Source: an uncultured Sutterella sp. (GTDB taxonomy: Bacteria; Pseudomonadota; Gammaproteobacteria; Burkholderiales; Burkholderiaceae_F). Taken from it: 64,000 nucleotides of DNA. Within the stretch, counting starts at the first letter, position 1. Each line of letters opens with the position of its first letter. Both the position numbers and the translations under genes were made by a program. The notes beneath the pieces were generated by a model. That model saw only the letters and a program-made list of their open reading frames with translations. It searched no databases and was not told the origin of the DNA. The DNA lies in assembly GCA_949287305.1 (NCBI GenBank), contig CASEFX010000009.1:21095-85094 (forward strand), read 5' to 3'. Shown here piece after piece: positions 17,784-26,101 of this stretch.

Positions 17784-19124
17784 TCAATGTTCCAAAACGA
17801 GGAGGGCCTCGAGATTGCCCCGTGCGTCAAGGCGCACCGCGAAGCGGCGGGGCTGCCCCTGGAGGATGAGGTGACGGTCGATCGCCGTCTGCAAGCGCTC
17901 GACGTCCTTCTCGAGACGCGCGACGACTTCGTCGTGCGCGGCGGCGAGAAGGTCGGCGTCCTTCTTGACGTCGCCGAGCGCCTTCAATTCCGCGTCGTTG
18001 AGGCCGCGGCTCTCGTTCGTGAGGGCGTCGAGCGCGAGGTGGCGCGCGCGGTCAAGGAGCCGGTGCATGTCGGGGAAGTTCTTGACGTTGAGCGCGATGT
18101 GGTTCGAGCAGCGCATGCCGTGGCAGTAGTCGTCGCCCACGATCACGCGAAGAAGCGCGATGGCGCGAAGGAAGAGGACCGAGAGCTCTCGCTCGTAGGC
18201 GAGCGGAATCGCCTTCGTGAGCGCATCGTCGGCGTCCCTGGCGGTCTTCATGTTTCCGGCGAGTTCGTCGAGCGTCTTGTCGATCTCGGCGTTTTTCGCG
18301 CGCATGAATTTCGCGAGCGTCTCAATGCGCGCCACGCGGTCGACGGCGCGGCCCTCTTCGGCGCCGAGGCGGTTCGCGTCGCGCGCGCAGTCGAAGAGTT
18401 CGTCGCGGCGTTCCGTCCATTCGTGGCCGCCGAGAGCCGTCGTCATGAGCTTCACTTTCGGAAGACGGCGGTCGATCTCTTCGATTTCGGCCTTGAGCTC
18501 ACCCGCGAGCACGTGTTCGCTCTCGGCGGGATTCATGAGTTCCCAGAGCGTCTGAATGCGGCCGGCGTCGCCCCACTCGTGATCGGCCACACCCATGGGC
18601 GTGCCGAGCTGCACGCCAGCGTCGCCGAGCGCGATGATCTGCAGGTCCATGGCCGTGGCGTTGACGCGCGGCATGTGACCCGCCGCCCAGGCGGTCGTGA
18701 CGACGGGAGAGAAGCTCACGGTGTAGACGTCGTGCGCCCAGTCGTCCTCAGGCGTCCATTCGAGGGTCGGACAGCGGGCAAAGAGCGCCGAAACGCCCTT
18801 GAGATCGTGGGGATCGGTCTCGAGCTCGCGGTAGTAGGGAAGGTCGCCCTCGTGGGCGCGCTGCAGGAAGAGTTCCGCCGCCGTGACGTCGCCCGCCACG
18901 GGCGTGACCGCGAGCGTCGTCGGACGAAGAACGCCCGCTTCGGGTTTGCGCACGGGTTCGGGAGTAGCGGGACGCTTTTCAGGACCCGACGCACGGGCCG
19001 CCACGCGCTCCACGCGGCGCGGCGCCTTCGCGGGCTTTCTGCGAATCGTCTGCCAGACGGCGCCCGCGCCGAAACCGAGCACCCCCACTCCGAGGAGGGC
19101 CCACGTGAGAATGTCATTCTCCAT
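17784..19124 (-). CDS. Membrane-anchored protein of unknown function with coiled-coil segments
   Basis: Not recognised. 446 residues from the ATG at 19124, with GGAG 8 nt upstream. Residues about 7-26 form one membrane span, followed by a basic, proline-rich linker (to about residue 75), so most of the protein is probably cytoplasmic or periplasmic behind an anchor. The C-terminal half, about 200-430, is rich in charged heptad-like helices suggesting coiled coil. There is a short hydrophobic helix near residue 310. It stands between lpxA and a divergent aldo/keto reductase. A candidate promoter is at 19322-19350. No catalytic motif is seen. Confidence 0.7.
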   Translation of the reverse strand: MENDILTWALLGVGVLGFGAGAVWQTIRRKPAKAPRRVERVAARASGPEKRPATPEPVRKPEAGVLRPTTLAVTPVAGDVTAAELFLQRAHEGDLPYYRELETDPHDLKGVSALFARCPTLEWTPEDDWAHDVYTVSFSPVVTTAWAAGHMPRVNATAMDLQIIALGDAGVQLGTPMGVADHEWGDAGRIQTLWELMNPAESEHVLAGELKAEIEEIDRRLPKVKLMTTALGGHEWTERRDELFDCARDANRLGAEEGRAVDRVARIETLAKFMRAKNAEIDKTLDELAGNMKTARDADDALTKAIPLAYERELSVLFLRAIALLRVIVGDDYCHGMRCSNHIALNVKNFPDMHRLLDRARHLALDALTNESRGLNDAELKALGDVKKDADLLAAAHDEVVARLEKDVERLQTAIDRHLILQGQPRRFAVRLDARGNLEALLVLEH

Positions 19125-19321
19125 CACAAATACTCCGCATCGGGCCTTACGGCCTCTTCGTTGAACGCGCTTGCGCCGCGCAGGGTTTGTCCTTCGCTTT
19201 CCTTTTCACGGACGAAGCCCGCCTTCGGGGAAAAAGCGTTTTTCGTGAAGACCGCGCCCCTTCGGGCCGATCGGCGGCGAGCCGCCCCGAAAGGAAAGCG
19301 AAAGATTTCGGGGAAGACGAC

Positions 19322-19350
19322 ATTATACGCGTAGCCTTACGCTGACATAA
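19322..19350 (-). promoter_or_regulatory. Candidate sigma-70 promoter for the membrane-anchored orphan
   Basis: A perfect TATAAT (-10, 19322-19327 on the minus strand) lies 17 nt from a weak -35 TTATGT. The spacer carries a small inverted repeat, GCGTA/TACGC. The rest of the 316-bp gap to the aldo/keto reductase holds several copies of TTTGCGC/GCGCAAA (19370-19420) but no clear plus-strand promoter. Confidence 0.4.
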
Positions 19351-19440
19351 CGTTTGGAAAAACTTTTCCGCCTTTGCGCAAACGCAAAGTTTTGCGCTTT
19401 GCTAACATTGCGCAAATAGAAAAACAAACGGAACTTCATC

Positions 19441-20295
19441 GTGCTCAATCATCCCCACAGCGGCATTGCGCTCAAGAACGGGACGGGGCTGCCGGGACTG
19501 AGTTTCGGCACCTGGCACCTCACGAATCCCGAAGAAGCGAACCGCATTCTCACGACCGCGATCGAAGCGGGGTACCGGTCTTTTGACTCGGCACAGATCT
19601 ACAACAACGCCTCGTTTCTCGGCGAAGCGATCGCTCACTGCGGCCTTCCCCGCGACGCCTTTTTTCTCACCTCCAAAATCTGGGTGACGCACCACTCGTA
19701 CGAAGACACGATCGAGGCGGTGAAGACGCTTCTTGCGGAATTCCGCACGAGCTACCTCGACGCGCTCCTCATTCACTGGCCCTCGGCCCACGGCGACGCC
19801 CTGCTCTGGCAGAGCCGGAACGCCGGGACCTGGCGCGCCTTCGAAGACCTCTACGAAGCGGGCGTCGTGCACGCGATCGGCGTCTCGAACTTTCTCCCGC
19901 ACCACCTCGTGCCGCTCCTCTCACGCGCCCGCGTGGCGCCGATGATCAACCAGCTCGAGATTCACGCGGGCTATCCGCAGGCGCACGCCGTCAACTTCTG
20001 CCGCCGCGCGGGGATCGTCGTGCAGTCCTGGGGCCCCTTCGGGCGCGGACAGCTCCTCGGCAATCCGGTCGTGCGCGAAATCGCCGAACGCCACGGCGCG
20101 ACGCCGGCGCAGGTCCTGATCCGCTGGTGCCTCGATCAGGGAATCCCCACGATTCCGCGCTCGCACCAGACGTTGCACTTCAAAGAAAACCTCAACGTCT
20201 TTCACTTCACGCTTGACGAAGCGGAAATCCGCACGCTCTCGAACCTTCCCGTCACGGGCTTTTCGGGTCTGCACCCCGACACGGTGAGCTTCTGA
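19441..20295 (+). CDS. Aldo/keto reductase
   Basis: A 284-residue protein with a GTG start at 19441. The AKR catalytic residues are visible in order: Asp and Tyr in FDSAQIYNN (near residues 46-54), Lys in TSKIWV (near 79), and His in LIHWPS (near 113). The cofactor end, IPRSHQ..HFKENL near 240-255, also fits the family. It is a cytoplasmic NADPH-dependent carbonyl reductase of the 2,5-diketogluconate-reductase-like branch. It is a single-gene unit with a terminator directly downstream. The Shine-Dalgarno is weak (CGGAA). Substrate is unknown. Confidence 0.88.
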   Translation: MLNHPHSGIALKNGTGLPGLSFGTWHLTNPEEANRILTTAIEAGYRSFDSAQIYNNASFLGEAIAHCGLPRDAFFLTSKIWVTHHSYEDTIEAVKTLLAEFRTSYLDALLIHWPSAHGDALLWQSRNAGTWRAFEDLYEAGVVHAIGVSNFLPHHLVPLLSRARVAPMINQLEIHAGYPQAHAVNFCRRAGIVVQSWGPFGRGQLLGNPVVREIAERHGATPAQVLIRWCLDQGIPTIPRSHQTLHFKENLNVFHFTLDEAEIRTLSNLPVTGFSGLHPDTVSF

Positions 20296-20317
20296 AGACA
20301 AGCGTTTTTCGCAGGCA

Positions 20318-20359
20318 ACAAAAAACTCCGAAGGGCCGAAACCCGACGGAGTTTTTTGT
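20318..20359. terminator. Bidirectional intrinsic terminator
   Basis: AAAAAACTCCG pairs with CGGAGTTTTTT, so both strands end in a U run. It serves the aldo/keto reductase on the plus strand and tsf on the minus strand. Confidence 0.9.
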
Positions 20360-20402
20360 GGGTGCCGGGCGTCCCGAAGAACGCCCGTCGGACGAATCCG
20401 AA

Positions 20403-21290
20403 TTACGCCTGCTTGGCGGCGGCGACCTGCGCGGCCACTTCGGCGGCGAAGTCGTCGTTGCGCTTTTCAAGGCCTTCGCCCACGACGTAGAGCGTGTAGG
20501 CGTTGACGACGGCATCGTTCTGCTTCAAGAGTTCGGCGATCGTCTTCTTGTCGTCCTTGACGAAGGGCTGGTTCAAGAGGGTGACTTCCTTCAGGAACTT
20601 CTTGACCGAACCTTCGGCGATGCGTTCGAGCATGGCTTCGGGCTTGCCGGCTTCGCGGGCCTTTTCGATGGCGACGCGGCGTTCCGTTTCGATGGCTTCG
20701 GCGGCGATGCCTTCTTCGTTCAGAGCCTTCGGCTTGGAAGCGGCGATGTGCATGGCGATGTCGTGAGCGACTTCGTCGGCACCGCCCGTGACGTCGACGA
20801 TGACGCCGATCTTGCTGCCGTGGACGTAGGAGGAGAGCAGACCCTTGGCTTCAACGCGCGTGAAGCGGCGGAAGGTCATGTTTTCGCCGATCTTGCCGAC
20901 GAGAGCCGTACGGACGGCTTCGAGCGTCTTGTCGCCGAGGGCGAGTTCGCCGAGGGCGGCGACGTCGGCCGGGTTCTGTTCGGCGACGAGGCGGACGGCG
21001 TCCTTGGCCATCTGAATGAATTCGGGGTTCTTCGCGACGAAGTCCGTTTCGGAGTTCACTTCGAGGATGGCACCGACCTTGCGGTCTTCCGAGATGTAGA
21101 CGGCGACGACGCCTTCGGCGGTGATGCGCGAAGCGGCCTTCGTGGCCTTGTTGCCGAGCTTGACGCGAAGGATTTCTTCAGCCTTGGCCATGTCGCCGTC
21201 GGCTTCCGTAAGGGCCTTCTTGCATTCCATCATCGGCGCGTCGGTCTTCAGACGCAATTCCTTGACCATCGCGGCGGAAATAGCAGCCAT
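20403..21290 (-). CDS. tsf: Translation elongation factor Ts
   Basis: The 295-residue protein begins with the UBA-like domain of EF-Ts ([19 protein letters not shown] near residues 9-27) and continues with the nucleotide-exchange core, including the [11 protein letters not shown] motif near residue 78. It recycles EF-Tu from its GDP to its GTP form. It follows rpsB by 107 nt on the same strand, the near-universal arrangement, and has a GGAG ribosome site. Length is typical. Confidence 0.97.
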   Translation of the reverse strand: MAAISAAMVKELRLKTDAPMMECKKALTEADGDMAKAEEILRVKLGNKATKAASRITAEGVVAVYISEDRKVGAILEVNSETDFVAKNPEFIQMAKDAVRLVAEQNPADVAALGELALGDKTLEAVRTALVGKIGENMTFRRFTRVEAKGLLSSYVHGSKIGVIVDVTGGADEVAHDIAMHIAASKPKALNEEGIAAEAIETERRVAIEKAREAGKPEAMLERIAEGSVKKFLKEVTLLNQPFVKDDKKTIAELLKQNDAVVNAYTLYVVGEGLEKRNDDFAAEVAAQVAAAKQA

Positions 21291-21397
21291 TCTTTACTCC
21301 TAGAGTAGGTGAAAAACGCGCCCGTCAGTAAAAGTCAACGGGCGTCGAATACAGTTCGAAGCCCTGCGACCCGCGAGGGGCGCAGGGACAGGGGACA

Positions 21398-22150
21398 TTA
21401 GGCGGCGGGCGTTTCTTCGGCGGCCACTTCGACGAATTCTTCGTCCTTGGCGGCTTCAACGACTTCTTCGAGGCTGTCGTTGCGGCCGGCGATGACGGCG
21501 TCGGCGATGCCCTTGGCGTAGATGGCGACGGCCTTGCTGGCGTCGTCATTGCCCGGGATCACGTAGTCGATGCCGTCGGGCGAGTGGTTCGTGTCGACCA
21601 CGCCGATGACGGGGATGCCGAGCTTGTTGGCTTCCTGAATGGCGATCTTGTGGTAGCCGACGTCCACGACGAAGAGAGCGTCGGGAAGACCCGTCATTTC
21701 CTTGATGCCGCCGATCGACTTGTTGAGCTTTTCGACGTTGCGGGAGAAGTCCAGAGCTTCCTTCTTCGTGAGCGTGGCGGCCGTGCCGTCAGCCAACTGC
21801 TGTTCCATGTCCTTCAGACGCTTGATCGTGCCCTTGACCGTCTTGAAGTTCGTGAGCGTGCCGCCGAGCCAGCGCTGGTCAACCCAGGCGCAACCGGCGC
21901 GCTGCGCTTCTTCGGCGATGATTTCACGACCACCGCGCTTGGCGTCCACGAAAAGGATCTTGCCGCCGCGGGCCGAAAGTTCGCGGGCGAACTTGCAGGC
22001 TTCTTCAAACTTGACGACCGTCTTTTCGAGGTTGATGATGTGAATCTTGTTGCGGGCGCCGAAGATGTACTGGGCCATCTTGGGGTTCCAGAAACGGGTC
22101 TGGTGGCCGAAGTGGCAACCGGCTTCGAGCATATCGCGCATGCTGATCAT
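21398..22150 (-). CDS. rpsB: 30S ribosomal protein S2
   Basis: The 250-residue protein starts at the ATG at 22150. An in-frame TTG at 22165 is part of the TTGGAG ribosome binding site and is rejected as the start. The S2 signatures [16 protein letters not shown] near residue 3 and the later [19 protein letters not shown] stretch near residue 185 are clear. It is the promoter-proximal gene of rpsB-tsf. A long leader (about 180 nt from the predicted start site) precedes it, where S2 autoregulation usually acts. Confidence 0.97.
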   Translation of the reverse strand: MISMRDMLEAGCHFGHQTRFWNPKMAQYIFGARNKIHIINLEKTVVKFEEACKFARELSARGGKILFVDAKRGGREIIAEEAQRAGCAWVDQRWLGGTLTNFKTVKGTIKRLKDMEQQLADGTAATLTKKEALDFSRNVEKLNKSIGGIKEMTGLPDALFVVDVGYHKIAIQEANKLGIPVIGVVDTNHSPDGIDYVIPGNDDASKAVAIYAKGIADAVIAGRNDSLEEVVEAAKDEEFVEVAAEETPAA

Positions 22151-22335
22151 TTGAAATTTCTCCAAGGTTGTGTCTTACGCGTCCGCTGGCTAACGCCGTT
22201 CTTCTTAGAAGAGGCGCCACCTCGGGTGCGGGACGCGTGCGATTCGCGGCCGACGAACGCTGTGTCCGGCGTACCGCAGTGATGATTGAAAAGAAAAAAA
22301 GTCTCGCGAAAGAAAGGACTCCGCGGGACGGCGCA

Positions 22336-22364
22336 ATCATATCAGGGGCGAAGGCCGCACGCAA
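22336..22364 (-). promoter_or_regulatory. Sigma-70 promoter of rpsB-tsf
   Basis: On the minus strand TTGCGT (22359-22364) and TATGAT (22336-22341) are spaced by exactly 17 nt. Transcription would start near 22329, leaving a ~180-nt leader to rpsB. The rest of the 458-bp gap towards the DASS gene holds a near-inverted repeat (GCATGCGT, 22541-22548, and ACGCATAC) and no clear plus-strand promoter. Confidence 0.75.
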
Positions 22365-22608
22365 GTCGAACCCCTTGATTTTTTCGAACTTTCGCGCGGG
22401 CTTCTGCCGCAGTCCCCCAGGCCCCTTCCGCTCTCCTCCACCAAACGACCTAGACGGCCGAAAAAACGCAAAAAAGTCGCGGGTTTGCCCACGGGTTTTT
22501 CCAATTTTTTGGCATTATGTTTGACATAGGTTACGGTTTGCATGCGTCTTTACAAAGAGGAACCGCACGCATACGGTTGGAAAAACTTACTGACTAGGAG
22601 AACGACTC

Positions 22609-24135
22609 ATGCCACGTTCGCAACTCGACATCGAAGTCATGCCGAACAGCAAGAAAGCATGGGCCTTGATCGCGGGTCCCGTGTTGGCCTTTCTTACGTA
22701 TTGGCTCATGCCCGACCAGTTCGTCAACGCCTCGGGCGAGACGGTCGCCTTCGCGCACGCCGGCAAGGCCTGCGCCGCCGTGACGGTCCTCATGGCCGTC
22801 TGGTGGTTTACCGAAGCCCTCCCGATCGCCGTGACGGCCATGCTGCCGCTCGTGCTCTATCCGATTTTGGAAATCGCAACGGCGGGCGCAACGATGAAGC
22901 ACTACGCCTCGGGAACGATCTTCCTCTTCCTCGGGGGCTTCCTCCTTGCCGCGGCCATTCACCGCTGGCGCCTCGACCGACGGATCGCGCTCTACACGAT
23001 CTCGCTCTTCGGCACGAAGCCCAATCAGATGGTTCTCGGTCTGATGCTCTCGACCGCCTTCATCTCGGCCTGGGTGTCGAACACCGCCACGGCCGCCATG
23101 ATGGTTCCGATCGCGATCGCCGTGATCGGCGTCGTGCGCTCGACGCAGAATTCCGAAACGCCCTCGAAGGACGAAAACAACTTCGCGATCGCGGTGCTCC
23201 TCGCGATCGCCTACGCGGCCTCGATCGGCGGTCTTGCGACCCTCGTGGGTTCGCCCCCGAACGGCATCTTCGCGCGCTTCGTCGAAGACCGCTACGGCCA
23301 ACCGGTGTCGTTCCTCGCGTGGATGCGCGTGTCGCTTCCGGTGACGCTCCTCCTGCTCCCGGCCACCTACTTCGTTCTCACGAAGCTCCTTTTCCGCACG
23401 AAGCTCACGGGCATTCCGGGCGGCAAGGAATGGGTGAAGGGCGAAATCGCCAAGCTCGGCCCCATGTCGGCGGGTGAAAAGGTCGTCCTCACGGTCTTTG
23501 CCCTCGCGGCCCTTCTCTGGATGTGCGGTCCGCTCGTGCGCGGCTTTGAAATCGACGGCGTGCGTCCCTTCAAGGCCCTCTCCGACGAAGCGATTGCCAT
23601 GGGCGCGGGTCTCCTTCTCTTCATGATCCCGATCGACATCAAGCGCGGCGTCCACGCCCTCGACTGGGATTCGACGAAGGACGTCGTCGCCTGGGACGTG
23701 CTCCTTCTTTTCGGAGGCGGCCTCACGATGGCTGCGGCGATTCAGGCGACGGGCCTGGCCGACCTCATCGGCGCGCAGGCTTCGGTCTTCGCGGGTGCGA
23801 GCCGCTTCTCGATGATGCTCGGCGTCTCGGCCCTGACGACCTTCGCCTCCGAAGTCACGTCGAACACGGCGCTTGCCGCGACCATCATGCCGCTCATCGC
23901 GGCGGTGTGCGACACGCTCAAGATCAGCGCGGAAGGTCCGCTCTTTGCGACCGTGATCGGCGCCTCGGCCGCCTTCATGATGCCGGTCGGCACGCCCCCG
24001 AACGCGATCGTCTTCGGGACGGGCCGCCTCAAGATCGCGGACATGATCAAGGCGGGCTTCATCCTCAACATCTTCGCCATCTTCATCGGCGTGGGCTGCT
24101 CCTACTTCCTCGGAAACGGCATCCTCCCCGTCTGA
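22609..24135 (+). CDS. DASS-family (SLC13) sodium/dicarboxylate or anion symporter
   Basis: The 508-residue protein is polytopic, with about 11-12 membrane segments. It has the two DASS substrate/sodium motifs: SNTATAAMM near residue 160, with GGLATLVGSPPN near 205, and the second SNTALAATIMPL near 420, with PVGTPPNAIVFG near 460. DASS carriers import succinate, malate, fumarate, citrate or sulfate with sodium. A good AGGAG site precedes the ATG. It is a single-gene unit with a terminator. In this genome context C4-dicarboxylates are the most likely cargo. Confidence 0.88.
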   Translation: MPRSQLDIEVMPNSKKAWALIAGPVLAFLTYWLMPDQFVNASGETVAFAHAGKACAAVTVLMAVWWFTEALPIAVTAMLPLVLYPILEIATAGATMKHYASGTIFLFLGGFLLAAAIHRWRLDRRIALYTISLFGTKPNQMVLGLMLSTAFISAWVSNTATAAMMVPIAIAVIGVVRSTQNSETPSKDENNFAIAVLLAIAYAASIGGLATLVGSPPNGIFARFVEDRYGQPVSFLAWMRVSLPVTLLLLPATYFVLTKLLFRTKLTGIPGGKEWVKGEIAKLGPMSAGEKVVLTVFALAALLWMCGPLVRGFEIDGVRPFKALSDEAIAMGAGLLLFMIPIDIKRGVHALDWDSTKDVVAWDVLLLFGGGLTMAAAIQATGLADLIGAQASVFAGASRFSMMLGVSALTTFASEVTSNTALAATIMPLIAAVCDTLKISAEGPLFATVIGASAAFMMPVGTPPNAIVFGTGRLKIADMIKAGFILNIFAIFIGVGCSYFLGNGILPV

Positions 24136-24157
24136 CCATAGGCGAAACCACTCTCCG

Positions 24158-24193
24158 ACGGGACGGCGTCTTCGGGCGCCGTCCCGTTTCGCT
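24158..24193 (+). terminator. Intrinsic terminator of the DASS gene
   Basis: ACGGGACGGCG (24158-24168) pairs with CGCCGTCCCGT (24177-24187), then TTTCGCTTTC. Confidence 0.75.
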
Positions 24194-24267
24194 TTCGGGT
24201 GTCGACAGCCTGCCGCATCGCCCCGATGGGCTATCATTGAGACACTTTCTTATATGGGCACTTTCCA

Positions 24268-25098
24268 ATGGCCAAAATCACGATCAAAACGCCCGAAGAC
24301 ATCGAGGGTCTGCGCGTTGCCGGACGCCTCGCTTCGGAACTTCTCGACTACATCACGCCCTTTGTGAAGCCCGGCGTCACGACGGGCGAACTCGACGAAC
24401 TCCTTCACGACTACACCGTGAACGTGCAGCAGTGCATTCCGGCGTGCCTCGGCTATCAGCCGCCCGGCATGACGCCCTACCCGGCGACGAGCTGCATCTC
24501 GATCAACCACGTCGTCTGCCACGGCATTCCTTCGAAGACGAAGAAACTGAAGCAGGGCGACATCGTCAACATCGACGTCACGAGCATCAAGAACGGCTAC
24601 CACGGCGACACCTCCCGCATGTTCGTGGTCGGCAAGCCCACGATCGCCGGTCACCGCCTCGTCGAACTCGCCTTTGAAACGATGTGGGCCGGGATCGACG
24701 CCATCCGTCCGGGCGGACACTTCAACGACATCGGCGTCGCCTGCGAAGAGTTCGTGCGCAAGAACGGCGTCTCGGTCGTGCACGACTACGGCGGACACGG
24801 GATCGGGAAGAAATTCCACGAAGAACCCTTCGTCTATCACTACGACACGCACAAGCCCGGTCCCGAACTGCTCCCGGGCATGGTCTTCACGGTCGAACCC
24901 ATGGTGAACGCCGGCCGCTACGGCGTCACGATGTTGGGCGACGGCTGGACCGTCGTGACGAAGGACCGGTCGCTTTCCGCCCAGTGGGAGCACATGGTCG
25001 TCGTCACCGAAACGGGTTACGACGTCCTCACGGTGAGCGCAGGTACGCGCGAACCGCCCGCCTTCGTGAAGGGTTGGAAGAAGCCCGAAAATCTCTAA
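24268..25098 (+). CDS. map: Type I methionine aminopeptidase
   Basis: 276 residues, normal for the single-domain enzyme. The five metal ligands are in family context: Asp in NIDVTS near residue 100, Asp in HGDTSRMF near 112, His in GGHGIG near 175, Glu in FTVEPM near 209, and Glu in SAQWEHMV near 240. It removes the initiator methionine from nascent proteins. map often neighbours rpsB-tsf; here the DASS gene separates them and it faces away. The ribosome binding site is weak. Confidence 0.95.
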   Translation: MAKITIKTPEDIEGLRVAGRLASELLDYITPFVKPGVTTGELDELLHDYTVNVQQCIPACLGYQPPGMTPYPATSCISINHVVCHGIPSKTKKLKQGDIVNIDVTSIKNGYHGDTSRMFVVGKPTIAGHRLVELAFETMWAGIDAIRPGGHFNDIGVACEEFVRKNGVSVVHDYGGHGIGKKFHEEPFVYHYDTHKPGPELLPGMVFTVEPMVNAGRYGVTMLGDGWTVVTKDRSLSAQWEHMVVVTETGYDVLTVSAGTREPPAFVKGWKKPENL

Positions 25099-25124
25099 CG
25101 GGAAACCCGGTCAGATAATCCGCG

Positions 25125-25156
25125 GAGGGCTCCGATTCGTCGGGGCCCTTTGTTTT
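25125..25156 (+). terminator. Intrinsic terminator of map
   Basis: GAGGGCTCCGA (25125-25135) and TCGGGGCCCTT (25140-25150) form a tight hairpin followed by TTGTTTT. Confidence 0.75.
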
Positions 25157-25199
25157 CACGCACGGCAAAACCTCGTCTCCGACATTAGGAGACTTTCGA

Positions 25200-26012
25200 A
25201 TGGGCATCGGAACGGACCGTTTCTATACTTTCGAACGATCATCTTTTTCCCTGACCTCTTCCGCCGCCATGCGTCAGATCTTTACGTCGCTTCCCTATGT
25301 ACTCCCCGCCGATCCGCCCGAAATCGCCGCGCTCTATCGTGCGAAAGGTAGTGAGCGAGTCGTGAAAAAGGGCGAAACCCTGAAGCGAGGTGGAGAGGAT
25401 GCGAAGCTTTTCTTTCTTACCGAAGGTCTTGCCGCCTACTTCATCGCCGAAGAACTGACGGGACGCCCCAAAGTGCTCGGGCTTCTTCCACCCGGACGAG
25501 CGGCTGGTGACCTCACGGCCGCGATCGAGAACCGCTGCAACGTGCACACGAAGATGATCACCGACGGGAAGGTGCTCGCTCTTCCCGCCTCGATTCTGAC
25601 GGAAGCCATGCGAAGCGAAGGGGGCTTTGCGGAAGTGCTCGTTCGAAGCGTGATCGCCAAAGAGGAGTGCCACATCGAAGGCATGGTCGCAAACTTCACG
25701 CTCCCGCCCGAACAGCGTCTCAAAGTCTTCTTTCAGTCGGCGCTCACCCACGAGGGCGGATGCATCGCGGGAGAGGAGTGGTGGCGGTTTCCTTATCGGC
25801 TCTCCGCGGAACTCGTGGGCGAGGTCGTCAATCTCAACCGCGTGAGCGTCGCGAAGATTCTGAGCGCCTGGTTCCACGAGGGACTCGCCAAGCGCGAAGG
25901 AGCGGACCTCTTCATGCGCCCCGCCCTCTTTGACGACGTCTACGACTGGCTCGCGAGAAACGACCGCGCCGCCAAGCCCGTCTGGCCGCAGCCTCCGAGA
26001 AACGACGACTGA
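25200..26012 (+). CDS. Crp/Fnr-family transcriptional regulator
   Basis: 270 residues from the ATG at 25200, which has AGGAG 8 nt upstream; an ATG at 25269 is a weaker alternative. The N-terminal cNMP-binding-like beta roll (about residues 55-150) includes a GRAAGDL segment in the phosphate-cassette position. The C-terminal winged helix (about 205-255) has LSAELVGEVVNLNRVSVAKIL as its recognition region. No N-terminal Fnr-type cysteine cluster is present, so it does not look like an oxygen-sensing Fnr. It lies convergent with a fumarate-reductase-like flavoprotein and could control it, but no direct evidence exists. Confidence 0.8.
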   Translation: MGIGTDRFYTFERSSFSLTSSAAMRQIFTSLPYVLPADPPEIAALYRAKGSERVVKKGETLKRGGEDAKLFFLTEGLAAYFIAEELTGRPKVLGLLPPGRAAGDLTAAIENRCNVHTKMITDGKVLALPASILTEAMRSEGGFAEVLVRSVIAKEECHIEGMVANFTLPPEQRLKVFFQSALTHEGGCIAGEEWWRFPYRLSAELVGEVVNLNRVSVAKILSAWFHEGLAKREGADLFMRPALFDDVYDWLARNDRAAKPVWPQPPRNDD

Positions 26013-26064
26013 CGGCACGAAAGAGGGCCGGCTCACAAGCAGTGAAACCGACCCTCTCGACAAT

Positions 26065-26091
26065 GTCGACCGGACGGAAAATCCGGTCGAC
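26065..26091. terminator. Hairpin between convergent genes
   Basis: GTCGACCGGA (26065-26074) pairs perfectly with TCCGGTCGAC (26082-26091) around a 7-nt loop, 10 bp from the end of the minus-strand flavoprotein gene. A second, longer imperfect hairpin covers 26023-26060. No long U run follows. Confidence 0.55.
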
Positions 26092-26101
26092 CGAGCGTCT
26101 A

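Noticed and set aside
15634..17874. A 746-codon plus-strand frame across lpxB and lpxA
   Set aside because: It spans two conserved minus-strand genes and the gap between them, with composition typical of antisense frames.
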